A stretch of 64,000 bases of DNA, taken from NCBI RefSeq assembly GCF_026262505.1, contig NC_067207.1, positions 4,410,252 to 4,474,251 of the forward strand, read 5' to 3'. Both the position numbers and the translations under genes were made by a program. This document shows positions 35,069 through 45,082 of this stretch, in pieces. How positions within the stretch are numbered: position 1 is the stretch's first letter; the number at the start of each line of letters is the position of its first letter. This stretch comes from Trichomonas vaginalis G3. Lineage: Eukaryota; Parabasalia; Trichomonadida; Trichomonadidae. The notes beneath the pieces are model-generated. The model had not been told where the DNA came from. It did no database searches and saw only the letters and a list, made by a program, of their open reading frames with translations.

Positions 35069-35431
35069 CTAATGTCCGCCTAGTCTCTTACGTTTCCTGT
35101 TGAGTTCCATAGCATTCTTTAACTGGAGCTCATACATTCTGTTTCTCCTCTGGTAGAAAACATATTCTGGGTCAACTCCTGTGTTCGCGTCATCTGCATA
35201 AAGTTGTTTATATCCCACTTCAGGGTTTGTATAAAACTCTTTCCATCTCATATTTGCATACCATGGTGGCAAACCTAACGCAGCGTCATTTGACATGGCA
35301 GTTTGCATTTGTACATCTGTTGGCACTTGACCATAGTTTGCCATTGCAGTTTGTATTCTAACTTCATTTGGAATATTCTCTGGGTTTGGTTGTCCAGGTT
35401 GCTGTGCATTCGCTAAGTTCTGTGCGTCCAT
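35069..35431 (-). CDS. Hypothetical Maverick protein (120 aa)
   Basis: MDAQNLANAQQPGQPNPENI, then a short internal repeat (VRIQTAMANYGQVP and VQMQTAMSNDAALG), then an aromatic middle (PPWYANMRWKEFYTNPEVGY) and a basic C-terminus (AMELNRKRKRLGG). It is open over its full length and ends 18 bp before the next gene's start, so the two could be co-transcribed. I do not recognise it. A small virion or DNA-bound protein is possible given the basic tail. Confidence 0.5.
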   Translation of the reverse strand: MDAQNLANAQQPGQPNPENIPNEVRIQTAMANYGQVPTDVQMQTAMSNDAALGLPPWYANMRWKEFYTNPEVGYKQLYADDANTGVDPEYVFYQRRNRMYELQLKNAMELNRKRKRLGGH

Positions 35432-35439
35432 TTAATATT

Positions 35440-35585
35440 AGATAAAAATATCTCTTACGAGTACATATGCTGAACATTTGCAGGCATTGGTTCATCTTCA
35501 TATTCTCTGTACTTTTCTGCCACGTCAAATAAATAAATGACACAATGGAAAAACCTAAAACAAGTAGTCCTATTTCAAACCACAT
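35440..35585 (-). pseudogene. Small membrane protein
   Basis: Begins MWFEIGLLVLGFSIVSFIYL, a single strong transmembrane segment, followed by a short charged tail. The start overlaps the 3' end of the methyltransferase gene by 16 bp. Fossil, about one break after the membrane segment. Function unknown. Confidence 0.45.
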
Positions 35586-36388
35586 TTACTTACTAATAAA
35601 ATTTCTTTGTTATGACACTTTCTCCGGTTTATAGGACCTCTCTCATATTCTATCTTGTCATATCTAAACTCATAGTCATGTATGTCCTCTAACCATCTCA
35701 TAACGGTTTCCAAACCACTTTTATCGGATGTAAAGTAAAAGCATGGATGGTTATGTAAAACGTCTAAAGTTTCTAAAGAGTCTCTCAAAGTCCAGTCTAC
35801 TTGGTATTGAAAATCCCATGTGTTATAGAACGGCGGGTCCACTATAAAGAAAACATTTTCCTTGTCTTTATATTTTTCATACAACTCTGTCCAATGACAT
35901 CTCACAAACTCTTACCCTCCAATATATTTTTCTATGTCCTCTTTGAAAACATTTGTATAGTTAAGATATAAAACTTTTGACATAAGTGTTTCAATGTCAT
36001 GAACTCTTATAGAACCACTATATAATAGTCTAGCAGATATACTATCCCAGTCTATATATTCTGCTTTTTTCAAAACCTCTCTCACAATATTTTTCTTATC
36101 TAATGGTATACGTTCCATCTTACCTATAGGTATCTTTTCTTTTAACTCTTTCAATATATTGTTTGTGTCTGGAATATGTTTGAGACGGTCCATATAGTTG
36201 TCGAAGTCATTGCATATAATCTTTGAGTCTGGGAATATTGTATGGCACAAATGGGATATATAGAAACTTCCACCGAACAAATCTACAAATGTTAGACCAT
36301 TCGGTAGTTTCTTAAGTTCTCTCAATATAATATCTTTACATTTACTCTTATTTCCAAAGAACGGTAACGGTGGTTTTGTAAAATTCAT
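35570..36388 (-). pseudogene. D12-class (Dam-like) adenine DNA methyltransferase
   Basis: Transfers a methyl group from S-adenosylmethionine to adenine N6. Near the start, PPLPFFGNKSKCKDIILREL and FVDLFGGSF are the family's N-terminal FxGxK and motif I. NDFDNYMDRL follows as in D12 enzymes. Farther on, VFFIVDPPFYNTWDF holds the DPPF/Y catalytic motif. Total length is about 270 residues, normal for Dam. From memory, Trichomonas vaginalis has 6-methyladenine and a Maverick-linked family of such genes, which fits. Polinton fossil, about one break. Confidence 0.8.
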
Positions 36389-36394
36389 TTATAT

Positions 36395-36627
36395 ATAATA
36401 ATAAAAATGTTTTTACCTGAAAAGTGATAGAAAAGTGACAAAGCATGAAAACATATATAATTTGTGAAAAGTGACACATTATATAATGTTTTCGACCCAG
36501 AAGACTAACAATTTTCCGAATAAAAACTTCATTTATACTAAACATCTTCGGGAAGCCCTCCGAATAAAAACTTCATTTATACTAAACATCTTCAGGGCTA
36601 GAGGGCACGAAGTGCCTGGAGGCCCCA
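36395..36627. other. Gene-free region with short repeats and GC-rich hairpin
   Basis: Contains GAAAAGTGAYA motifs (36420-36475), two direct copies of ACTTCATTTATACTAAACAT (36525 and 36570 areas), and a GC-rich stem GGCACGAAGTGCC (near 36604-36616) next to a T-tract (36632-36650). No ORF is convincing. It is the probable boundary between the Maverick half and the nested insertions. Confidence 0.5.
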
Positions 36628-37654
36628 CTACCTTTTTTTTTTTTTTTTTTTATATTCATAGAAACCCAAATCATTCTCCGGTTCGAATAATTCATCTGTT
36701 GCTTTTTCTGTTTTTTCTATGAATTTTAATAATTTGATTAATAAGTCTTCATCAGGAAGAATTATTGCTGCATTTGTGATAAAATTCCATATTGAGGTAA
36801 TATGGCAATAATTACATTTATAAAATGTAATTTTATCCAAAATTTTTTGGCAAATTCGCATAATAGCATTAATATTTGAAGCTGAGATTAAACCTATGAT
36901 TACTTCTGTAACTTTTGGAAAATCATCGCAATTTAATATCTCTTTATATTGAATTGAGAAATAAAAAAAATCAAATGGATTCATTTCTTCAATTTCAAGG
37001 AGATTGTAAAAATTGATAGAAGTGTTATTGCAACAAATTGTATTTGCAGCAAAAAATATCATTTGCTCGATTCCATTTTTGGAATAAATTTGCTGGAACA
37101 ATGTTAAATTAAAACAGTTGCTTAATTTTTCTTCATTGTTTTCATAAAAAAAGTAACAAGTTTGCAACTGAAATTTCAAAATTTTGATAATTGCCAGTTA
37201 TTTCAGTAAATATATATATTTGCTTTTCTTCATCTAAAAATGGCAAATATTGATTTGCAATATTAACTAAAGTTTGGGATAAATTGTTCCAGTTTGATTT
37301 TACAATTTGTGAGCACATTATGTAATATGTAAATTTATCCGCTTTGTAGGAATTTAAAATTGTTTGTTGTTCTGTTTCAGTTAAATTACTGAATTTTTCA
37401 AGATTAATATTGTGATAAAAAATAGAATCCTTGAAACATTCTGATATCTTTTCAATGTTTAAAACGGATGCTAAAAAATGTAAAAGAACTTCATCAGTCA
37501 CTGTGATTTTTTTGAAAAATTTATCCCAATTCAAGCATCCAATTGATCTTTCTGTCATTGTACTTATGCATTGATAAAGTTGATTTAATGAATCCGAAGA
37601 ATAATCATTATGCTTGACTAGTTGAGTTAGTTGATACAGACTGTCGTCAGCCAT
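36628..37654 (-). pseudogene. Unrecognised all-helical protein
   Basis: From the ATG at 37654: MADDSLYQLTQLVKHNDYSS, then ERSIGCLNWDKFFKK, LLHFLASVLNIEKISECF and NLTETEQQTILNSYKADKF. A second overlapping frame (36628-37179) continues in the same style (CKYCHITSIWNFITN-like helices, LLIKLLKFIEKTEKATDELF), so this is one gene of about 335 residues with one break. It looks armadillo-like helical, but I recognise no family. It ends in a minus-strand A18 tract. It lies between the methyltransferase and the hAT end, 27 bp from the latter. Host-derived or transposon cargo are both possible. Confidence 0.45.
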
Positions 37655-37708
37655 TTTAAAAAAATGAATAAAATTGTATAGTACCCAGATTTTCCTTACT
37701 TTTACCAC

Positions 37709-39237
37709 TCCCCATGTAATTTCTGGGGAAAACGATAATTCATTTTTTTATGGATGAATAGATCGTTTTCCTAGAAAGGACCTCATATCTCTGGCTAAAA
37801 AGAGTGTCAGATCCTAAATAGATTATTGATCTAGTGTACAAATCCAATAAAAAGCCTATTTTTTGGCTTTTTTGGTGCTCATTTTTTCGAAGATCTACAT
37901 GAATATGGGGAAACCATCGGATTTTTTTGGTTAACCCACATCTTCATGTAGTCTGGACTATCTTTCCTCGAAGGACCTCTTTACGGGTGTAAAAACTCAT
38001 AAAGTTCTCAAAAGATTCATTCTCGATCTCCATGCTGAAAGAATTTACAATAAAAAAGAGATCTACGCATCAAACTACAGCCATAAATGAACTGAACCCC
38101 TAAAGCTCAGCTCTTAGTTTATCAAAAACGTCGAAATCCTTCTCATTGCAATCAAATTTTCTCAATAACTCATAAGAAAAATCGAATTTTGATTAAGCCG
38201 ATGTTATAGGTATCACAAATACTACAAACTTGAGCAATATCGAAATTGCCAGCAAAAGTTTGAAATTGCATTGCTCATATTTGTTTTGTAAGCTAAAAAT
38301 CTGCTTATATTATTCATTAATTTTTTATATATTATTCATATACTTTAATAAAAACAATACTATTTCACCTTAAAAATGAATTTCATAAGTCAATATTATT
38401 TTTTTGAAAATGTATCAATTTTCGATTAAAACAACATGAGAATAAAATTTACGCAAAATTATTTTAAAAAATGGTTTTAAAAATTTACAATTGATGAAGA
38501 CTAAGATTGCAAGAAGTTTTGAAGTTTAATTTTAAGAAAAAAAATTCGGATATTATTCATGGATCTAAGTAATCTGATATTTGAGTATCGGCACTATGCA
38601 TAAAACATATATTTATAGTTTTTTTGGAGTTTTATGATTTTAAATATATTCAAATTTGGCTATAGATCTGCAATTTTCCCAAATGAACGGGGTGGATAAG
38701 ATCCCAGCCCTATCGTCATCCCAGTGTCAATTTTACAAAAAAATTCTTAATAAAAAATTTTTATTAAAAAATTCTTATCTTTTTTCATTGAAATTTAAAT
38801 AATAAAATAAATTTGGCTGTAAAAACCATCAATTATTATAATTCTTATCGAAACACATGTAGAAAAACACTTATCTTTTATACTCTTTCTATTTGAAACC
38901 TGTTTAGTTCAGTAATTAATAATAAAAATTGTGAAAATAGTGACTATTTAACTAAAAATATATTAAATGATGTAATAATGAGATATACATATATTTTTAC
39001 GAATTATAATTAGAAATTATTCTGGTCTGGGAATCCCAACCCAAAATCATTGAAAATTTGAATATATGGGATGGGCTACCCATCCCAAAACTATATTGAA
39101 ATTTTTGAATTGATAATAAATGTATCTATATCTAAGGTATATTAGAGAATTTTTAAAAATTATGCATTAAAAAATTGAATTTATTCAAAACAAATTGAGA
39201 ATAAAAATGCTTAAGTAATCACTTCATTATTTCAACA
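37709..39237. other. AT-rich 5' part of the hAT, no gene
   Basis: No coding signal on either strand. There is a palindromic stretch near 38990-39090 (ATCCCAACCC and GGGATGGGCTACCCATCCC), and otherwise simple AT-rich sequence. It probably carries subterminal transposase sites and the promoter. Confidence 0.5.
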
Positions 39238-41231
39238 ATGATTGATGCAGTACCGACGTACTATAAAGACATTGAGGTCGGTACTAAGCATCAGTATCTT
39301 AGATATAAAAAACCAGGCGACAAGTACGGAAAATATTATGTTAAATGCAATGAACTAGTAAAGCGTCCTGACGGAACTATATGCCACTGTGCAATGGAAG
39401 AAATGCGTGAGGATCATTTCAAAAAATGGATCCAAAACAAACGGCACATATGCACACCAGGAGAAGTAGCATCACAACAAACAATCGATCAATACTATCA
39501 AAACGTCCCAGCAACAGGGCTTACACCTATATCGTTAGGGGATATCTATGAACAGCTTGCTACATTTACTGGAAGATTTAACTTGGCTCTGAATACCTTC
39601 TCAAGCCCAGAGTTTACAAAGCTAGTTAAAACCATTATAATGTATACTGGCAGACTCGATGATATTGAAGTTCCCACAGTTACACCAATGTTAACATCAA
39701 TGTTGATAAACTAGCTTCTCAAATATACCAGCCTATTTCAACTGACAAACTAAGGCAAACAATGATACAAATTGCAAATTCAATCCATGTTGCAAAAGTT
39801 GATGAGTTTGCTAAGCTTGCCTGTACCTGTGTTGCCATTGATGAGGGGAAGACTCAGCAGTTTCACAATCTGGACTTCTCCCTCACAAATCCTCTGCAAA
39901 GCAAGCGGCCCTATCCTGTTGAGTCAATCCAAATGAATGGTGGAACATCTGAAGATTATATCCACTCGCTTACTCAAGGATTTAACAGAATCTTCATTAG
40001 AGATGTTAAGATCAGCAGTGTAGTTTGCGATGGCAATAAAGCGCAATTGAAATGTTTTCAGAAAGGATGGAATCAATCGTTCTACAACTCAAATGACCCA
40101 AGGTTATTCAAAATCTTGTTTATCCCGTGTTTATGCCACAGGATTCATAATTGTTATCAATATATGACAACAAAAGACGTAGCATTAGGAGCAATTGTGA
40201 AACATATCCACGAAATATCAGCTCTTTGTAGAATCCATGTTGAAGACATCGGAGCTCTCTGTCCAAAGCATGTATCCACCAGGTGGATCTATGATTATAA
40301 TATTTGTATGTTTATTATCAAGTATCAAGACAAAATTTCAAGATATACGCGTATTGATATTGAAAACATCAAGTTCTTAAGAGACTGCTTGGCAATTCTC
40401 AAGAAGCTTATTTCCACGTTCGAATCAGATAAAACCAAGATATCTGATTGCTACGTATGGCTTTGCAAGGGTATTGAAGCACTCCAATACCTTTCCAGCA
40501 GCAACAACAATCCTTTTGCTGGAATCCTTTCAAGATCGTTGTTGAACTATACCCTTGGATCGGACTTTGGAGGTCTTTGGTGCTTAGCCTTCGCTTTTAC
40601 ACCGAAAGGTAGGTATTATTTCAACCAAAAATTCGTCCACGGAGCGCAGATCAACGAATCTCCGGCAATTAATTCATTTGATATTACAAACGTAACTTTC
40701 GTTAATCCAGTAGAAGACATTCAATCTATCTATATGGACTCTATCTTTGAAGAAGGTTCGACTGAAGTTTCTCTTGATATGGTTGAGGAGGGATCAATTC
40801 GTCAGGTAACTGCTACAATTGACCCTCCTATGCTTGATCTCGCAGATGTAACATCTAGTTCAAATCAGCCGGTTAACCATTTTGTTGCAGCTAGGCAGTA
40901 TCTCAAAAGTATTTTGGAACAATTTCGTATTCCGGGTCAAACAATAACAGATATTATTACACTATTTAACACGTATATTAATAGTGATAATGATATCTTC
41001 TCTGATGATATGATTCAAGAACGTCAAGAATACGGTTGGGAAGAAATCTCTCATAGAGATGGCAATGTATCAATCTTTGCAGATATCGCCCTTCGTGTTA
41101 TCTCCGCTTCACCTTCAGAAGCAACATGTGAGAGAACAATAAAAGACCAAAGATTGATACTAAATTTGAAAAGATTACGTTCTCACAAAATTTTATTAGA
41201 TAGCCGAGAAATTTTAATGGCTACAAAATAA
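39238..41231 (+). pseudogene. hAT transposase, split by one frameshift
   Basis: The N-terminal ORF (39238-39714, 158 aa) has a BED-like zinc-finger pattern: YYVKCNELVKRPDGTICHC followed by HFKKW and NKRHIC. The second ORF (open before 39762, to 41231) has the hAT signs VVCDGNKAQLKCF, PCLCHRIHNCYQYM (CxxH motif), STRWIYDYNI and, at the end, SASPSEATCERTIKDQRLIL with KRLRSHKILL (dimerisation region). The TAG at 39712-39714 and the frame offset of the second ORF place one frameshift near 39690. The left copy is more damaged, so this transposase is probably inactive unless the shift is a sequencing error. Confidence 0.8.
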
Positions 41232-41399
41232 ATATCTATATTTATTATTAAAAATTGTTTTATATTTTATCTGTTCAATATTTTTCTCATATAAAAATTT
41301 GAAATACTTAATCAAAATTTCTATGTGTTTGTTTGAAAGAGATCGATAGCAATTCATATATCTTTTGAATTTGCTAATTGTGGTGATGGTACTATTATT

Positions 41400-41460
41400 A
41401 TTGATTTTTTATTTTTATTTTTTTTTTTATTTTTTTATTTTTTTATTTTTTTTTTTTGAT
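41400..41460. repeat. T-rich tract
   Basis: Long T runs broken by single A bases (TTTTTTATTTTTTTATTTT pattern) just after the transposase gene. Length differs between the two copies, as expected for a homopolymer. Confidence 0.7.
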
Positions 41461-41567
41461 AATATACTATTTAGATTTATACATTCATTCAATATTATGA
41501 AATAAATATTTCTAAATTGATCTGATTAATTTTTCATTAAAGTTTATATTATCACCAAATAAATTTT

Positions 41568-41640
41568 TGAACCCTTAGAGTCATAGTTCAATGGTAAGAG
41601 TCATAGTATAATCGTAAAGTCCATTGGTTCGAATCAAGGG
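41568..41640 (+). other. tRNA-like stretch (degenerate)
   Basis: Contains TAGTTCAATGGTAAGAG, matching a tRNA A box/D-arm, and GGTTCGAATC, a perfect B box/T-loop, about 35 bp apart. CCCTT/AAGGG could pair as an acceptor end. The D and T stems do not fold well and no anticodon arm is convincing. It may be a tRNA pseudogene or a tRNA-derived promoter carried by the transposon. Confidence 0.35.
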
Positions 41641-41681
41641 GATTTTCACACTTTTTTCTTTTTTAAAATTTCAGAGGTTTA

Positions 41682-41806
41682 TTTTTAAGGTTCTCGCTGG
41701 CGACCCCCCGTTCGTCGAAAAAAAATTTGATTTTTGCTGGCGACCCCCCAATCACCAATTTTTTTCGACGAACGTGGGGGGTCGCCAGCGAGAACCTTAA
41801 AAAAAA
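41682..41806. repeat. 125-bp foldback with GC-rich arms
   Basis: The left arm, TTTTTAAGGTTCTCGCTGG with CGACCCCCCGTTCGTCG, and the right arm, its reverse complement (CGACGAACGTGGGGGGTCG, then CCAGCGAGAACCTTAAAAA), are about 45 bp each. The loop contains a third copy of GCTGGCGACCCCCC. It resembles a small foldback or MITE inserted in the hAT's 3' non-coding part. Confidence 0.7.
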
Positions 41807-42203
41807 CAGAATCCCAAAAAAGGTGACATTTTGGGTGTATCATCTATCCCAGTGATAGAAAAATGACTTCACCTTGGATCTATAATTTGGCAATCCAATA
41901 GATTTTTAAAAAATAGGTAAATAAAAATAGATTACATATGCAGCAGATTTAGAACATGAAACAAATTTTATAGTGACCCAAAAAAAATTCATGATCCAAA
42001 AAAGAAAAAAATTGGCTAAATGGGAATCAAATCTTGGCATAATAAATCATTATGTCGGATGTTTCCACTACACTACACCGGCAGTTCGAAAAATACCCTT
42101 GGTGGTTCTATTTAATAGCTACTCCCAACGATAGGCGGTGTCCCCAGCTTTAGAGAGGTGGTAAAAGTAAGGAAAATCTGGGTAAATTATATTTGTGAAA
42201 TTT

Positions 42204-42424
42204 GTGACGCTACATTCAATCTAAGACCAATATCTCAAAGAATTCCTCATTTAAGTATTACTTTTCATTGTTTTTTAAAAAATATCTTTGCTTATTTGTT
42301 CACTTTTTTGACATTTATTATATGCTTTTTATCATATTTCCGATGATATGAATATATATTCTATATAAGAATGACGCTACATTCAATCTAAGACCAATAT
42401 CTCAAAGAATTCCTCATTTAAGTA
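42204..42424. repeat. Direct repeat holding an empty mariner target site
   Basis: A stretch of about 55 bp beginning GACGCTACATTCAATC and ending CATTTAAGTA occurs at 42204-42256 and 42371-42424. After the first copy comes TTACTTTTCATT directly. After the second comes the mariner, and then the same TTACTTTTCATT. The first copy is therefore an unoccupied version of the mariner insertion site. Confidence 0.85.
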
Positions 42425-43727
42425 TAGGGTGTCCAAAGGTGCGTTTAGCACAGCGCTCTATATGAGACTATTAAAGGAGATATATGCTGATTATAAATAT
42501 ATAATAAAAAATATGAATATATGTATATGATGAGTATGTTGTATTTTGGCGCCATGCCGGTATATAAAATGAATTTTGAGACAAGAGGCGGTTTCGCGGG
42601 AAATTTTGGCAGGATTTTTTTCATTTTTTTAATGAATCATAAAGAAAACATCCTCGCTCTTGCAAAAAAATGCAAAGACTGTAAAAAATCTACGAGACAT
42701 TGGTAAAATGCTTCGGTATGGATGCTCCTAGCTATTCCACTGTAACGTATCATGTTAGGATGTATCACTTCATGAACAAAAAGGCGCCCATCATAAAAAT
42801 TGACAAAAAATCGCCGGATCAAAGAAAAATCAAAGCAATTCTTCAAGCGCTAGATGAAGACCCAAGAGCATCACTCAGAAGGATAGAGGAGATGACAAAG
42901 ATACCACGTACAACAGTCAGTTATTATCTGCACAATTATTTGAACTACAAACTAGCGTATACACGTTGGGTTCCGCACAACCTTAATTCAGTTCAAAAAA
43001 AATCTAGAGTCCAATCTTCGAAAGAGCTCCTCTCTATATTGGGTGCGTATCAATCCAAGAAGTTTCGCTTTTTAGTAACAGGGGACGAGTCTTGGTTTCA
43101 ATATGCAACAGAAGCCAAAATCATGTGGATCCCGAAGGATGAAAATCCGCAAACATTCCCGAAGAAAAAAATTGACACACCAATGATGATGTTGTCGGTT
43201 TTTTTGGGTGTGAATGGCATCATCGCAATTGATATTCTTCAAAAACCTAATACGATGAATGCTCAGTATCTAATTGACAATGTTCTTACTCAAATTATCA
43301 ATTCTGATGAGTTTGAGAAATCCAAACAACAAAAACAAAAGTTTGCAATTCATTTTGATAATTCAAGAGTTCACAAAAGTCATAAGGTAATGAATTACTT
43401 GGTGGAAAACAATGTCAAAGTTGTTCCAAACCCAATTTATTCACCTGATATTGCACCCTCTGACTTTTATTTATTCGGCACGCTAAAAAAGAGAGCTGAA
43501 GGACGCGAATTCGCGAGTCCAGATGATCTTGAAAATTTTGTAAGAGAGCAATTTGAGCAATTTTCTCATGATGATTTAAAGCGTGTCTTTCAAGCCTGGA
43601 TCGATCGCTGCGAACGCGTGATTGAATCCAATGGTGATTATATTTAAATAAACTTTATATATATGTAACTTGTTTATTTCTATTCGCAGTATTCAGGTTT
43701 GTGCTAAACACACCTTTGGACACCCTA
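42425..43727 (+). mobile_element. Tvmar1 mariner transposon (1303 bp)
   Basis: Inverted ends TAGGGTGTCCAAAGGTGCGT and its reverse complement, with one mismatch (C/T) over 28 bp. TA target duplications lie at 42423-42424 and 43728-43729. Length and ends fit Tvmar1, the mariner known to have spread recently in T. vaginalis. It lies immediately 5' of the MULE genes. Confidence 0.92.
42718..43647 (+). CDS. Tvmar1 mariner transposase (DD34D)
   Basis: Cuts and pastes the mariner. Counting from the ATG at 42718, the catalytic aspartates are at about 123 (VTGDESWF), 214 (AIHFDNSRVHKS) and 249 (SPDIAPSDFYLFG), a DD34D triad. MTKIPRTTVSYYLHNY at about 60 is the second helix-turn-helix. The frame has no earlier ATG before a stop at 42682-42684. 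Another frame from the ATG at 42632 runs NHKENILALAKKC, which looks like the missing start of the DNA-binding domain. One small indel near 42670-42700 may separate them, or the start is non-ATG. Otherwise intact. Confidence 0.85.
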   Translation: MDAPSYSTVTYHVRMYHFMNKKAPIIKIDKKSPDQRKIKAILQALDEDPRASLRRIEEMTKIPRTTVSYYLHNYLNYKLAYTRWVPHNLNSVQKKSRVQSSKELLSILGAYQSKKFRFLVTGDESWFQYATEAKIMWIPKDENPQTFPKKKIDTPMMMLSVFLGVNGIIAIDILQKPNTMNAQYLIDNVLTQIINSDEFEKSKQQKQKFAIHFDNSRVHKSHKVMNYLVENNVKVVPNPIYSPDIAPSDFYLFGTLKKRAEGREFASPDDLENFVREQFEQFSHDDLKRVFQAWIDRCERVIESNGDYI

Positions 43728-43889
43728 TATTACTTTTCATTTTTGATTCAATTTTCGAACGGTTTTCGTAAATTTTGCATCATTTCATTTTTTAATTGGA
43801 AAATCATCTATATTTAATCAAAAAAGAGCAAACTTTACAGACGAAAATAAAATATTTATCAGGGACAATCTGATAAATACCAAAAATCA

Positions 43890-44345
43890 ACATCGAGAGA
43901 TGAAAAAACGAATATAATCAAACAAGTTCTTCAATATTTTAATATTAAATACGCCGAAAATGAATCTAAAGCTGTCAGAAGATATTTTAGTTATATTGCA
44001 GTTAAAAATATTCCCGCAGTTACTGGAAAATATCCTGATACAATTGTTCGCAAAGATATGCTTTATTCGCATGATCATACAAATATTATTAATTCAAATA
44101 ATATTGAACGTTACTACCGTTGCATCGCTCATTCTTGTCAAGCACGTTATTTAGTTAAAATTGAGAACAGTTCAGTTTCCGAAGATTTACAAAAGGAACA
44201 TATATCCGAATGCAGACAATTTAAAAAGTTACAAAATGAAAAAAATGATCTTCATAAATCAATGACTCTGACAGAAATATACAATAAGGCAATGGCAAAA
44301 TTTTCTGAAGACAACGGCACTTTTCAGCAGATTAAAAATTTATGA
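43890..44345 (+). pseudogene. FLYWCH-type zinc-finger N-terminal part of MULE
   Basis: Open from about 43890, with no clear first ATG: NIIKQVLQYFNIKYAENESK, KYPDTIVRKDMLYSHDHTN, then RYYRCIAHSCQARYLVKIEN and HISECRQFKKL. The C-x5-C...H-x3-C order and the YYRC motif are FLYWCH-like, a DNA-binding domain typically fused before MULE transposases. It ends with TGA at 44343-44345, overlapping the next frame by 4 bp. Confidence 0.6.
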
Positions 44346-45082
44346 CAGAACTTGCTGTTGGTACTGATGAAAACCCATTAATTAAAGATTCATTGGTCAG
44401 GGAAGTTTATAATAAGTCCAGAAAATTTTCTGTTGGAGAAAAAATTACAGACGATGAAATTGCTAATTTTTGTTTAATAAATGGCGAGCAGTTTTTCATT
44501 GGCCATGATTTTCAAGCAAATTGTGAGACGATGTTTTTTGGTTTTGAGAAGGCAATTCAATTTGCAAAAGAAGCCACAGATTTATTTTGCGATGGAACTT
44601 TTAAAATTACACCAAAACATTTTCAAAAAGGACAGATGTTAACAATTATGATTTGTGAACCTTCAACAAATCAATATCTACCACTTTTATTTATATTCAT
44701 GAAAAACCGCACATTTGAATCTTATAAGAAGGCATTTGAATATATTTTTACTGTCAAGGGTATTCAATTTTCAAAGCTAATTCAAATTCATTGTGATTTT
44801 GAAAAGGGAATGATAGAGGCACTTCAACAAATTTTCCCTAAAGTCCGTATAATTGGATGCCTATTTCATTTCAAACAAGCTTTACACAGGAAACTTGTAG
44901 CACTTTATACAAAAAATTTCAATACTTTACAAAATTCTTTATTTAAGCTATATTCTATTACTCCATTCATGTCTCATGAAGAATTTGTACTTACAATGCA
45001 TATAATTAATCAAAATAAAGTTGATTCGATCAAAGATTATATTGATTATTTCAACAAAGTTTGGTTGCCGCACTACAATTAA
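44342..45082 (+). pseudogene. MULE transposase core
   Basis: The 246-residue frame has the MULE domain: FCDGTFKITPKHFQKGQMLT (first Asp), PLLFIFMKNRTFESYKKAFE, QIHCDFEKGMIEALQQIFPK (second Asp) and GCLFHFKQALHRK (the C-x-x-H region before the acidic third residue). It would move the element by cut and paste. The frame ends at 45082 and continues in another frame from 45061, so one frameshift lies there. Confidence 0.8.

Larger units (their letters stand above)
37682..42184 (+). mobile_element. hAT-family DNA transposon (4503 bp)
   Basis: Bounded by 27-bp perfect inverted repeats beginning TACCCAGATTTTCCTTAC (37682-37708) and ending at 42184. Inside are a zinc-finger ORF and a transposase ORF with the hAT C-terminal dimerisation region. 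About 1.5 kb of AT-rich DNA precedes the genes, and 0.9 kb follows them. No exact 8-bp target duplication touches the ends. AATTGTAT (37672-37679) and AATTATAT (42185-42192) are a 7/8 match but leave a 2-bp offset on the left. Confidence 0.85.

Noticed and set aside
41568-41640. Functional tRNA gene
   Set aside because: A and B boxes are present, but the D, T and anticodon stems do not form a proper cloverleaf.
37672-42192. Clean 8-bp target duplication of the hAT
   Set aside because: AATTGTAT/AATTATAT match at 7 of 8 positions, but the left one is separated from the terminal repeat by 2 bp, so I do not count it as proven.
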